Assembly (NCBI GenBank): GCA_013350335.1
Contig: CM023534.1
Span: 22,463,302-22,527,301, forward strand
From: Chimonanthus salicifolius
Lineage: Eukaryota; Streptophyta; Magnoliopsida; Laurales; Calycanthaceae
Direction: 5' to 3'
DNA: 64,000 nt
Numbering within the stretch: position 1 is the stretch's first letter; each line of letters opens with the position of its first letter. The translations under genes were made by a program, and so were the position numbers. Below, in pieces: positions 45,577-56,876 of this stretch. The notes under the pieces are model-generated. The model did not search any database. It was not told the origin of the DNA and was given only the letters and a program-made list of their open reading frames with translations.

Positions 45577-46371
45577 GTGCCTCAAAGCTGCATAAGAGAG
45601 CTATTGATCGAGGAGCACCAAACCAAACTCTCTATTCATCCGAGTAGCACCAAGATGTACCATGACCTGAAGAGACACTATTGGCGGCATGGACTTAAAA
45701 GAGATGTAGCGGATTTTGTTGCGCATTGCCTGACTTGTCAGCAAGTCAATACTGAACATCAGAAACCACCAGGACTACTCAAACCCTTACCAGTACCAGA
45801 GTGGAAATGGGAACATATTTCCATGGATTTTGTGACAGGGTTGCCAAGGTCATCAAAAGGCAATGATGCAATATGGGTTGCAGTGGATCGATTGACCAAG
45901 TCCGCACACTTTCTCCCAATCAAGATGACAGATTCATCTGAGACTTTGGGACGACGATATATCAAGGATATCATTAGGCTACATGGTATCCCCAGGACTA
46001 CTGTGTCCGACAGAGATGGCCGATTCACTGGCAGGGTGTGGCAGAGCATGTAGTCGGCTATGGGGACCAACTTGTTGATCAGTACAACTTTCCATCCACA
46101 GACTGATGGTCAGTCAGAGAGGACAATACAGACGTTGGAAGATATACTAAGAGCTTGCATTCTAGACTTCAAGGGTGGTTGGGAAGATCATTTACCACTG
46201 GTTGAGTTCTTGTACAACAACAGCTTCCAGGCAAGTCTCAAGATGGCTCCATTTGAGGCATTGTACGGTAGACCCTGTAGTTCACCGGTGTGTTGGACAG
46301 AAGTTGGAGAGCCTGCACTTATTGGACCTGATCTGGTTGCAGAGATCACAAAACAGATTAAGTTGATATGA
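45577..46371 (+). pseudogene. Tekay-like integrase core
   Basis: The zinc region (SIHPSSTKMYHDLKRHYW ... CLTCQQVNTEHQKPPGLL) is followed by the D-D-E core: ISMDFVTGLPRS, TTVSDRDGRFTGRVWQ, a stop at 46051-46053, then [20 protein letters not shown]. All three acidic residues are present. A further stop at 46369-46371 separates the C-terminal region. It is the best preserved domain of the element. Confidence 0.92.
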
Positions 46372-46863
46372 CAGCATCTGCTCACTGTACAGAGTCGACA
46401 GAAGAGCTACGCTGACAAGAGAAGGAGGTTCCTTGAGTTGGAAGTGGGAGACTTAGTGTTTTTGAAAGTCTCGCCACGAAAGGGACACATGCGATTTGGA
46501 AAGAAAGGGAAACCGTCACCTAGATTTGTGGGACCCTTTCCAATCCAAAAGAGAGTGGGGGAAGTGGCGTATCAATTGATTCTTCCTCCGCAGTTATCAT
46601 CATTGCACGATGTATTTCATGTATCCATGTTGAGGAAGTACAATCCTGATCCCTCACATGTACTGAATGTATAAGACATAGAAGTGCAAAGTGACGCGAC
46701 CTACATCGAAAGGCCTGTCAAAGTGGAGGAGACGGAACAAAGGGTGTTACGGAACCAAGCAATTCAGTTTGTCAAAGTGGTATGGGACCGACATGGCAAT
46801 GAGGAAGCCACTTGGGAACTTGAATCGGAAATGAGATCAGCTCATCCTGAACTATTTATGTAA
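46372..46863 (+). pseudogene. Tekay-like integrase C-terminus and chromodomain-like tail
   Basis: QSRQKSYADKRRRFLELEVG, then DLVFLKVSPRKG, GPFPIQKRVGEVAYQLILPP and LHDVFHVSMLRKYNPDPSHV are the gypsy integrase GPF/Y region. After a stop (46672-46674), VVWDRHGNEEATWELESEMR is the chromodomain-type ending seen in chromoviruses, closing at TAA 46861-46863. The chromodomain targets integration to heterochromatin in related elements (family knowledge). Confidence 0.88.
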
Positions 46864-46905
46864 TCTGTTTGAAACCCTACTTCGCTCGATTTTCGGGACA
46901 AAAAT

Positions 46906-46923
46906 TTCAAAAGAGGGCAATAT
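46906..46923 (+). other. Polypurine tract of the Tekay-like element
   Basis: CAAAAGAGGGCAATAT lies immediately before the 3' LTR start TGTAACA. Confidence 0.75.
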
Positions 46924-49900
46924 TGTAACAGCTGGATTTTTCAATGCATAAATATATTGGATTTTGTCTATTTAAATTGTTAAATTAGTTGAATTTAAGA
47001 TTTATGGATGGAATGGACTTTAGATGGGTAAAGTTGGGTCAATAACCCAATTAAGATCCAATGGATCATGGATAGGATTTGATTTCAAAGTAATTGGGTA
47101 AATATGATTAAATGGGCCAATTACCCAATTGGGACCCAATGAGTTATAGATGAACTGATTTGAAGGTAAATGGGTGGGTTTAATTTAATTGGGCCAGCTA
47201 CCCAAATTAAGACCCAAATTCACCTCATCAAGTGAGGTGGCAAGTGGGTGCGGTGGCATGTAAGTAACATGGTCAAGGTGGGACCCCAAGGGCCATGTGT
47301 TATGGTCGACCATGTCATGGTTGACTTGGTCAACTACCAAAGGGATTAAAGGGTTGCATGAGTTCAAATGAGTTAAGGTGTTAGTTGAGTTGGCAAATGA
47401 GTTCAAATAAATTAAGTGAGTTAAAGTGAGTTGGATGGATTTGAGTCGAAAAGTGAGTTCAAGTAAATTAAGTGTAGATAAGTTGAGTTGAGTTAAGTGA
47501 GTTGAGATGGAAAGATGGAGAGTTTCCATCTCAAAGGGTATGAGTCCAATGGACACGTTAGGAGTCTAAAAGGTTTCTTGGTTTAAGTCAAGGGTCTCCT
47601 TGGTTAAACCAATGGACACCTTGGTTAGGCAAATCTTAATGAAGGGAAATGAAAGGGCTTAGGGTGGATTACAAGAGGCACAAACCAAGGGGCTGCTCAC
47701 ACGCCTTGGCCAAATTCTCAAGCTTGAACAAGAGACTTCATCTTCTCTTCTCATCTCTCTCTCATTTCGATCTCTGTACGTGGTAAACAATCGAAGAACA
47801 AGGAAGGAAGAAGAAAGTCTAAGGAAGGAAAGAAAAATATTAAAAAGAAAAAAAAAGAACGAGACGGGAAAAGGTATGTCTTAAACTTAGTATACAATGA
47901 GAGAATGAATTAAAGGAAAACCATAGGTTGGCCATGATGTCGCCCGAACCTATGGGTTCTCTATTTTGTTAGAATGGATGGCCAAGCTTTGTTAAGGCCA
48001 TGGAATTGGAAAACCATCCAAAGGATGGGGATGAAATGAAACAAACAACTAAAGGGTTGAATTTAAAACCATACTTTGATGGTACAATGAATTGAATGGA
48101 TTAAGGACAAAACCCAAACCTTGGCAAGTGGATAGAATAAAATTCACTAAGACATGAAGGGATGATTAATCCACGTTTAGATATGATAACGGATGGATTT
48201 CATGGAGAATGACTTTACAAAATATACAAAGGAAAAGAGACCGACAACAGTCAGTCGACTGAATCTTGGATTCAGTCGACTGAACTAGTGCTGGCCAAAG
48301 AAGGCAAAGAGTTTCTGAGAGGTTCAGCCGATTGAATCTTTCATTCAGTCGACTGAACTGGAGTTGGCTATAACAGAAAACTGTTTCTGGGATTTCCAGC
48401 CGACTGAATCTTGTGATTCAGTTGATTGAACATAGACGAGACAAATAAGTAAAATGATTAGATGTGTTTCAACCGACTAAATCTTTAATTCAGTCGACTA
48501 AATGATTACTTAGCAAACACATAAACTATTGGTTGATGATTCAGCCGACTGAACAATGGATTCAGTTTACTGAATCTGTACTAGGCCGAACACACAGTTA
48601 ATCTGATCCAAAGTCAGCCGACTGAATCTGTGATTCAGTCGATTGAAAGAGGGTTGACCCAGAAAACTAAGGGTTTGACCCAGAGTTAGCCGACTGAATC
48701 TGTGATTCAGTCGACTGAAAGGTAGCGAGTCAAGGAAAGAACAGTACTGAGTTGGGTTTCAGCTTACTAAAAGTCTGCGGTAAAGCAGAACACTGTAGCA
48801 GAGCGTGATTCAGTCGACTGAAATGAAAAGTTGATTTTATATGTTGTTTCCAGAAACTTCAGTCTATCTAGAAAGGTATAAGGGATGATTTAAATTAAAT
48901 GGATAATTAAATTGATTATTGTATATGATTGAATTCATTTAAGGTTAGGAGATTTCGCAAACGGGTGTGTGATTGATTTTGACGTAATCGTTGCACATCA
49001 CATCACAAAACAACAAGGATACTATACTGGGATTTGGTAGGATTCCTACCTTATTGAAATGCATAAGGATCTCTATATGTATATGTTTCTGGTTTTGATT
49101 TACAAACATGATGAGTTATTTTGGTTAAATGAATGGCATATGTTATATGAACTGTTTTCATTGTTATTATGTATTTTGACATGAAATGACATTTGTGCAT
49201 CCATAATCTCATGCATGGCATGGGAGGAAATATATGGGGCAGCAAGCCAAGTTATGAGCTGTTCGGACATGACTTGGAGCTTGAGACTAGCTTATGTATA
49301 GCTATATGAACCATTGATTTGATGACCTTGTCCGGGATTCCTAGATAGGGGCACGGCTGTAATATGGGCCAGAGGGCTCCTGGGTAACCAATCTAAAAAT
49401 CCTGCGCAGATGGAAGGAGTCCACGCTCCATCGGTAATTCCGATTAACACACGTGGGGAGGTATAACAGTGCCCTGGTGGTGCCATCACAAAACACTGCG
49501 GACGTAAATGGCCAAGGGAACACCTTGATATGGTTTCAATAGATGAAGGAAAATGTTGTTATGATTTGTATGGTGTTGATATGGAGATTGGGTGGGGGGA
49601 TCATTGGCATATGACACCCATGACATGACACATACATTTGCATGAGTTGGATATGTTTATCGTGCACTATTTTTGGTACTATGTTTTTTTACAGTTTTAA
49701 TATGATGCTCTTGTTCGGATTTTGATATTGATCCTATGTGTATAACCCTATTTGGAATTTCTACTGGGCAAGTTGACTAACGCCCTACTTCAACCTTTAG
49801 ATGATGGAATAGGGAATAGGAAAGATCAATGGACGTGAAGGAAGCCAAGCTTAGAAGCTTGGGCAGATTATGTTTATTTTACTCAATTGATTTTGGAATA

Positions 49901-50261
49901 ATGCATTTGAGATAATTAGCATTTTGGGATTATAATAACTTAGTTTATTTTGCTATGGTTGGTCGATGTTTTGGATATTTAAGTTTCAGTTATTTTTATA
50001 GTGATTGGCTTTCTTGCTTATTAAAATCATGGTTATGAATAGTATTCTATTGATATAATAATTCCGCAGTTAATTGTGAAATGTGTGAACTGTTTTAGTG
50101 GGCAATGGTCCACCCACATGTATCGTTGGCCAGTTAAGGGTCGGCTTTTGGAACCTCGAACTTAGCTCGCGTCGTGACATTCCCGCTCTCTCTCACTCTT
50201 TATGTAAAAAAAAAAAAATATACTCTGATTTTCGGCGAGTGAAAAAGGGCGGGGCATTACA
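46924..50261 (+). repeat. 3' LTR of the Tekay-like element
   Basis: 3,338 bp, matching the 5' LTR along its full length. Differences include small indels (for example a missing 'gaagttgc' near 47030) and a more complete palindrome array. Confidence 0.93.
48244..48812. repeat. Palindrome array in the 3' LTR
   Basis: Counterpart of 39990-40545. It includes a complete pair at about 48540-48570 (GATTCAGCCGACTGAAC ... GATTCAGTTTACTGAATC) that is reduced to one copy in the 5' LTR. Confidence 0.9.
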
Positions 50262-50266
50262 GTCAG

Positions 50267-51660
50267 CTAGGCTCTTTGTACTCAGATTAAATTATTTCAG
50301 ATGGGCTGGCCATCCAAAATACACATTAAAGTAGTCAGTGCCTAGTCTTGTAATTCTCCGACTCCTAGAGAGTAATGAGAGTTTAGCTCAAAGAGCACAA
50401 TATAAGAAATGTAAATAAAAATACTCAGTGCCTAACTCAAATACTATAGGGAGACTGGAATCACCATAGATGGCTCCACCGGGCGGCGACCAAGAATCAT
50501 CTCAATTGGTTTGAGTAAATTAGCGCAGAGGGTACATGGACAGTAAAATAAACACCCAACGCAAAAAGTAACCACACGAGAGTTAGATATGGTTATTATT
50601 ATCCCCTTTTTAGCGTAAAAGAGAGAAATCAAGCTTTTGACAAGAAACAGAAAGAATTTTGGAGGTGTTACTCAAAAGTTAAGTTAAAAATGGCGTTTTT
50701 TCCTATCTTTATAAAAACTCATTTTTAGAGCCCAAATTCATCCCTTCCCACTTCTAACCTTTCCTAGAGTTAATAAAATTAAGAAAATGAAAGTTTTGAT
50801 GTCTTCCATGTGAGTTTTGGCTGAGTTTCGACCTCCGTTGGAAAAACTCCTAAAACCCAAAAGCTTCAGAAAAAAAACACTTGAAAAAAGAAGAAGAAGT
50901 TTTTTAAAAAAACTAAGAAGTTAAGGAAGCAGATGGGTTTGAGAGCTTCCTTCAATCCAAACTTATAACTGAGGTTTGTAGGCCTGTAACGGCAGTGGAG
51001 GTTCCCACGTAACCTACGGCTAGTTCCTGTAGCTTCATTCTTATCATAAAAAATATTTTAATTAAACTTTATAAGTTATATAGCTTAAGGTAATAATTTG
51101 ACCCAGTGGAAAATTTAGCATCTTTGGAGAAATTTGACTCCGCAGATATGTTGGGCAAATTTGCCTCATTAAAAGGTCCTAAAGCTCGGAAGAGTTTTGA
51201 AGTCTAAAGCCACACAATCTGTTTGAAAACATGGGCTTAAGTGTGCATGCCAAATGTCAGTCCACATTTAACCGTAAAGTTTGAGCATTCCACACTTTAT
51301 TTTGAAAGTCTAAAAACATGGAATTGTCAGGATCAATACTAATTGAATAGAGACTATTTTTCTGTAATTTTTCTACCTTTCTAAATACTTTAAAATTAAG
51401 GTTTTCATAAATAGAGATCTTTTAGGCCTGATTTGGTTACATCTCTGAAAATCAAAATAGCAAACCAAAAAATCCATTAAACTCAGTATTTAAAACTGAT
51501 CAATGTGTGAGAGGTTGGAAGTTCAAATACTTAAAATGAGTGGTTTTCCAAATAAAATAAATTTAGGGTCATATTTGGAACAAGTTCAAATATTTACAGT
51601 TTTACCAGTTTCAACTTTAATGAGTCAAATCAATGGGCTAACAAGCTCGGAAGACATATC
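50267..51660. other. Intergenic, nothing recognised
   Basis: 3' flank of the gypsy element. AT-rich, with poly-A stretches near 50870-50935; no domain-bearing ORF or terminal repeats found. Confidence 0.4.
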
Positions 51661-52080
51661 ATGGAAGCCATCAAGCTGAAATCACTAGAGACAGACGAGA
51701 TCCCGACATTGGTCGAATCGGAGTTGGCCTCGAGAATCACGCTATTCCCATTGGATTTTGTACATGTACCCATGGAGATAGCCTCAGAATTCGCACATGC
51801 CCCCATGGAGATAGTTTGGAAATTCGTACATTTTCCACCGAAGACAATCTTGAAGTTTGTGCCATTCTCCACAAAATATGTGCCTATTTCCTCAGTATCC
51901 TCGCCAATTTCCTTAAAATTCATTCCAGTTCCTCCAGAGATAGTGTCTCCTCCACAATTACGACATGTGCAAGCAACACAGCCAATGCCAGTGTTGGATA
52001 ACGAGCCAAGTGCGTTACAGGCGTCGCAATTGATGCAATCGGCGAATATTGTCCTACCACTGATGCTGCAGCTGCCATAG
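51661..52080 (+). CDS. Unassigned ORF with 11-residue repeats
   Basis: ATG at 51661 gives 139 codons. The N-terminus is charged (MEAIKLKSLETDEIPTLVES). Then come consecutive 11-residue units: FVHVPMEIASE, FAHAPMEIVWK, FVHFPPKTILK, FVPFSTKYVPI, and after ten residues FIPVPPEIVSP (51757-51951). The tail is Gln/Ala/Met-rich. No known domain, signal peptide or membrane span recognised. The minus strand of the same region is also open for a long way (at least 51630-52110 without an ATG at the start) and would be Cys-rich, so strand and coding status are uncertain. It sits just upstream of an LTR-like block, so it may belong to a decayed retroelement. Confidence 0.3.
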   Translation: MEAIKLKSLETDEIPTLVESELASRITLFPLDFVHVPMEIASEFAHAPMEIVWKFVHFPPKTILKFVPFSTKYVPISSVSSPISLKFIPVPPEIVSPPQLRHVQATQPMPVLDNEPSALQASQLMQSANIVLPLMLQLP

Positions 52081-52104
52081 ACACCACATGTATCACATGT
52101 GACA

Positions 52105-52690
52105 CAGAAGATGGACTTCCTTAAGAATGATCCTTATTTTCTCTTTTCTAGTGTGAAGCCGCTCATCCTTGAAGGCTTCCTATATCAAGCGGCCTTTACT
52201 AACGTCTTGTTACCAGAAGCACATGAAGGACTACTTAACATGCTCGAACCTTCAAAATGCAAAGTAGAAACCATCAAATATCGAAGGTTCTCACATTGGA
52301 TATGAACTCGATGATGAATTCTTTTCAACCACGAGAGATTGATGTAGCACATGATCGTGAGAAGCAAAAAAAATAAATAGAAGATTTCATTCTCGATCAC
52401 TGACGCGTTAAAGGAATAAAGAAACTTATTCAAGTTTCTTTTAATTTCCTTTCTTTCTATTTTCTTCTTTCTTTACTTATTTCTTTCCTTTTTCCTGTTG
52501 ATATTCGATCGATTTATGTTTGTATAAAAACCCCTTTGGGAATGGAGAATAGAACTGATTAATGAATATGAATTGAAATCTAAATTTGGGACTTTTACCT
52601 GTTTCCTTCTTCTTCTCACTTTTTCGTAGAAACGATAAATCCACCCATCGATGGTGTTCGAACGGTCTTTTTCTTCCTATGTGGGTCCCT
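52105..52690. other. Probable upstream part of an LTR
   Basis: Non-coding. A TATA-like TTTGTATAAAAACCCC lies at 52519-52534, about 170 bases before the block that matches 28574-29372. It is probably the U3/R part of the same LTR family. The left end was not found. Confidence 0.4.
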
Positions 52691-53490
52691 TGTTGCCACC
52701 GGCGTTCGACGACAACCTTCGTAGTATCTATGTCCATCTTTGTCCGTTGCAAAGAAGGCTGACTTCAGCCCGGACCAGAGGCGTCATAGCCAGCATTTAG
52801 TTGTTCAATGTTCGTGTTGCGTCTGTCTCTACAGTCCTTACTATAGGTACAATCCCAGAGCCATGCTTCTTCCACCCTCTATTGTTACCCCATTATTATT
52901 GAGGTCTTCCACCAATCCCGTCTCTGTTTCCCAAGCACCTCCATCACCCTCTCGTTCACACACCTGCACTCAAACATCGTCCAAGGCCCAGCCCTCTAAC
53001 TCAGGGTTGCCTTGCACACCGTTGTCCTTCAAAAGCGTCCAGATCCAATCTCCTTTCAACACCTACTACTCCATCTAATTTGGGTCGGGTATTACAATAA
53101 CGTCCAAAACCCAGATGACTTAAACCCATCAACTTATCCACACACCGCACTAACTTTTGACCCTTTGATTACTTTTGACCTACCATTCATCCAGCCATGT
53201 CTTTCCCCAACCATGGACCATCCTTTCCACCTTTTGACCACTAGTTGACCATAGCTTCCCAATAGCCGTTAGATCCATTTGATCCCTCATTAGGCTCCTT
53301 TACCCATTATCCCATTTTCTTTATTTTTCCATTAAACTCATTCAGTAATCCACCATCCTTTTAACCATTAACCATTGACCAATCCTTTTAACCCAATAAT
53401 ACCCATTCACCCATTAATTCCAATTATTATCCCTTTTAGATTTATATCTAAACGCAGTCAAATTTTCACTCGATTCGCCATTGCATCCCT
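52691..53490 (+). repeat. Paralogue of the LTR at 28574-29372
   Basis: Follows the same order of phrases (GACTTCAGCCCGGACCAGAG, CACCTCCATCACC, CTTTTGACC, AGTTGACCATAGC, ACCCATTCACCCATTAATTC) and ends near GCATCCCTGTATCA. It lacks the hAT element found in the other copy. No gag follows, so it may be a solo or 3' LTR. Confidence 0.65.
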
Positions 53491-53510
53491 GTATCAATAG
53501 AGTATTAAAG

Positions 53511-53612
53511 TTTTTACCCGGTGTATGCGGATAGGGGGGTTTTCACACACCCTGGAGGACTAGTAGGGAGCGACGTCTAGACACCTTTGGACCTAACAAA
53601 AAATATATATAT
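53511..53612. mobile_element. Small insertion flanked by 12-bp direct repeats
   Basis: AGAGTATTAAAG (53499-53510) and AGAGCATTAAAG (53613-53624) flank about 102 bases that end in an A/T-rich tail (AACAAAAAATATATATAT). The GC-richer body (CGGTGTATGCGGATAGG, GGGAGCGACGTCTAGAC) stands out from the surroundings. Long, variable target duplications with an A-rich tail suggest a short retroposon; the family is not recognised. Confidence 0.45.
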
Positions 53613-55605
53613 AGAGCATTAAAGTTTTGTAGGATATGTCCTTTTAGTGCTAAGTTTATACCAAATCAACTAGTGCTATGTTTATACAATATTTTAGTGC
53701 TAAGTTCATATTAAAGTTTTGTAAGATATGATCTTTTAGTGGAAAAAAATAAGATAAGGAGTTACAATGATGGAGTCTTCCCTCGTCACCAAATATTGTT
53801 TATCTTCTTCTTCAACGATTTAACCTTTTTAGATTTTAAAGGTCGGTGGGTGCTTATTGATATGTATGATTTAGCAAATAATTGGACCTAGTGCATGTTT
53901 TAAGTGAGCACTAATGGCTTCATCATCACTTCTTCTAACGTTGACGTAGTGCATTTTTTGAAGTGAGCACTAATGGCTTCATCATCACTCTTTTGAAGTG
54001 CTGTGGCACTAAAAGGTTTCATCATCACTCTTATGACGAGCTGTGGCACTCATATAAAATTGTGGAGAACTAGGAAGAAATGTTTAAACTCAATCTTTAG
54101 TGTCTTGGTCTGGTCGGCCGATATTTCAATAGGTGGACATATTAGTAGATATTTAACAATGTTTTAAAACTAAGTGTGAGGAGTGATGTGTTTTAGAGGA
54201 AGGGTGGATTAAATAAGGTTCAACTGCGTTGAACCGTAGTTAAACCTGGTCAAACCGATACTATTAATATAATATTATAAATAATATTAAATTATTAACT
54301 AAGGTTATATTTTATAAAAATATATTTTTTCTCTTACAAATACAATTTTGAATACAAAAAATTAATAATCCAAAAATCATATTCTCAAAAGAACTAACAT
54401 TTTCATCTTCATTTTCTTCATTTAAAGAAACCAATGGTTTTTAAGGGTTAAGCGTCATGGGTTTATTAGAAAAACTGAGTTGACCCGCGAGTCGCATAGA
54501 ATTTTTAAATGACCCAACCCGTGTTTCAGCCGGGTCACGGTTGACCCGCGGGTCGGGCTGAGTTTGATAACCTTGATATTTGCATATATTTTTATTATTA
54601 TTTTTAAAAAAATTAGAAAAAACTATAAAAATTAAGAAAAATATGTAATTTTTCATTAAACATCGGAGGTCATTTACATATTTAAATATTGTTTTTAAAT
54701 TATAAACTCAAAAATTTCAAAAATATTTGAAAAAATAATAAATTGAATGTTTTGATTGAAAAGTGAGATGTATTTATTTAACCTACTTTATATAAATTAA
54801 TACTTATAATTTCAATCTTTGGACATTTATTAAACATCTAACAGTCATTTTCAGATAAATGTTTGGAACTATAAATCAAATGTTCAGATATATTAAATGC
54901 CCGGACAAAAAAATCTTTAATATATAACTTCAGTAAAAGAGCCATTTTTACAAAACACAATTTTGACATGGAGGCATGTTGATATAAGTAACATCAGCTG
55001 ATATAAATTGATTCTTGAAAATCTGATATATATTATTCAATATGATATATATCGGTCAATATTTGTAACTATAATATGTAATGTGACTTTTCCAAATTTT
55101 TATAGTTTGAGACATTCAAGTTTAAAAATAAAATTAGTCAGAATTTGTTGTTTTGAACTTGAATTAAAATATGTAATTTTTTCAAAATACTTATTAAATC
55201 ATAAAAATTATAGTCAATATTTGTAAAAAATCAATTAAAATTTGCTCCAAGCCTTAAATTTGTATATCTGTATTTAGTTTTTCTTCCAAAATTCAGTAGG
55301 GAAAGAGCGTTATTTTATCCTAGCTTTGGAACACCCTAATTCAAATTTAACCACATACTGTCCCTCTAATCATGTCGATATCATATCTTATTGACTTATA
55401 GTCAACAGGTGCATGGGAACACAAACTGAACCATGACAGCCCTGGTACATAGTTCAATGCAAGTCTTCATGAATGACCTTTTTCAAAAAAAAAAAAAAAA
55501 AGATAAAAATATATTTCATAATGTTAATCTTCATGCTATTTCAGATAGAAAACCTCTTTATTGTTTTTAAAATATTTTCTTCTTTCACTCTAAGAATTTA
55601 TTAAA

Positions 55606-55827
55606 GGTAGCGATCCTCTCACAAGTATTTTATATGATTCGACATGGGTTTTATTATATTGTCCATTTTGACTTTCCAGTCGGCTTTTCGAAACCTTTGA
55701 ATTGCCTCGCTGAAGCCTTTGATGTAAGTGATTCGAAGGTTTTTGCGAGCCGATTCGAAGGGTAAAATAAGCAATACAGTAAAACCTATATCGGGTTACA
55801 CAAAATGTTTGTGGTGCATCGTTGTCC
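55606..55827. mobile_element. MITE with 9-bp TTTATTAAA duplication (unit A)
   Basis: GGTAGCGATCCTCTCAC at the left and, reversed, GGACAACGATGCACC at the right. The long arms are inverted copies of one another (TCGACATGGGTTTTATTATA against CCGATATAGGTTTTACTGTA). Flanked by TTTATTAAA at 55597-55605 and 55828-55836. Nine-base duplications with long inverted arms point to a Mutator-like MITE. No coding capacity. Confidence 0.75.
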
Positions 55828-55836
55828 TTTATTAAA

Positions 55837-56053
55837 ATGTTAAATATATACACCAAAAGAGACTTCATATTCGATAGATTCTTCTATCACCCTAATTATT
55901 TATCAAAAAAGTCCATTTTACCCTCAATTTCATTGCGGAAAGGTCGGAAAAATGTGGAGGAAGTAATGAAGTTGAGGGTAAAATGAAATTTTTGAAAAAA
56001 AGATTCTATTTGGTGTATGCTGACTAATTTTGATAGTGTATGGATCACTACCC
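55837..56053. mobile_element. Adjacent second MITE-like segment (unit A)
   Basis: Between the second and third TTTATTAAA (56054-56062). It contains the inverted arms CAAAAAAGTCCATTTTACCC and GGGTAAAATGAAATTTTTG around a short centre, plus an extra copy of the downstream flank (AAATGTTAAATATATACACC). It ends GGATCACTACC, the reverse of the first MITE's GGTAGCGATCC. Either a second related insertion or a rearranged duplicate. Confidence 0.6.
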
Positions 56054-56130
56054 TTTATTAAAATGTTAAATATATACACCAAAAGAGACTTCCTAATCGA
56101 TAGATTCTATATAATAAAATTGTTATGTCA

Positions 56131-56613
56131 CATTATTCCTGCTTACAGTTACCCCTATTCAAGGGTAATCCCAGGTAACTCTTGTAAAATTTACCTCTCA
56201 TCCAAATGCATCATGTTGAAAATGTTGGCATATTTTTAAAATAAACTTCCAAGAGAATAAATTGATAATTAATCCGAAAGAGATTATGATGAACCTCAAA
56301 CTCTTTCGGAGTTTCGAGACATTATCGAAATTTCGACAGAATCACCCCTTAAAAATAAGATATTTTGACAATTATGTTTCATAAAATTTTATTTTTATTA
56401 TTTATACTAGATAGATTTAATAAAAAATATTAATTCTCATAAAATTGTTAATATATTAGTTTATCGCTACTTACAGTTACCCCTACTCAAGGATAACCCC
56501 CATAAAATTTACCCCTCATCCAAATGCATCATGTTAAAAATGTTGATATATTTTTAAAATAAATTTCAAACAAAATTAAATTGCTAATTACTTGAAATAT
56601 ATTATTTTTTAAT

Positions 56614-56654
<41 letters not shown>

Positions 56655-56876
56655 AAAAGATTTTAATTTGTAATATTTAATTGATAAAGAGAGGAAGGCA
56701 AGGGGTATTGAGGGGTAGGATATTGTGAATACCCCAACATCTAAAGGGGTATTAAAAAATGAGATGAGAGAATTAAATTTTCAAACTTTTATCATCACTC
56801 CCTTTTAACCAAACGAGAGTAAAAAGGGGTAATGGAGGGTTACCCCCTCTTACCCCTATCCAAACGCAGCCCCAGT
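56131..56876. repeat. Spacer with MITE-like repeats and a TA microsatellite
   Basis: Two direct copies of CTTACAGTTACCCCTA(T/C)TC ... CATCCAAATGCATCATGTT (about 56144-56255 and 56469-56570), an uninterrupted (TA)15 at 56621-56650, and a C/G-rich end (GAGGGTTACCCCCTC ... CCAAACGCAGCCCC). The TTACCCC ends in both directions suggest a MITE, but its exact ends were not fixed. Confidence 0.5.

Larger units (their letters stand above)
38679..50261 (+). mobile_element. Full-length, inactive Ty3/gypsy element (Tekay/Del-like)
   Basis: LTRs of 3,295 and 3,338 bp (38679-41973, 46924-50261), both TGTAACA...TTACA. Flanking 5-mers GTCTG (38674-38678) and GTCAG (50262-50266) match at four of five positions. 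PBS TGGTATCAGAGC at 41976-41987; purine tract before 46924. Gene order gag, protease, RT, RNase H, integrase, chromodomain-like tail identifies a Ty3/gypsy chromovirus; the very long LTRs and the ending EEATWELESEMRS fit Tekay/Del. Many stops and frameshifts, and lost active-site residues in RT and RNase H, show it is dead. The LTRs are still close to each other (0-2 differences in two 60-base stretches compared). Confidence 0.93.
53880..56130 (+). repeat. Segmental duplication unit A
   Basis: Non-coding, matching unit B (56877-59850) in order and orientation, from GTGAGCACTAATGGCTTCAT through CTGGTCGGCCGATATTTC, TTGACCCGCGGGTCGG, CGATATATATCGG-type phrases and AACTGAACCATGACAGCCC to CCTAATCGATAGATTC. 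About 719 bases present in unit B (57999-58717) are missing at 54993/54994. It holds a MITE pair. Confidence 0.85.

Noticed and set aside
56621..56650. (TA)15 as a functional element
   Set aside because: Ordinary microsatellite in AT-rich DNA; noted only as part of the spacer.
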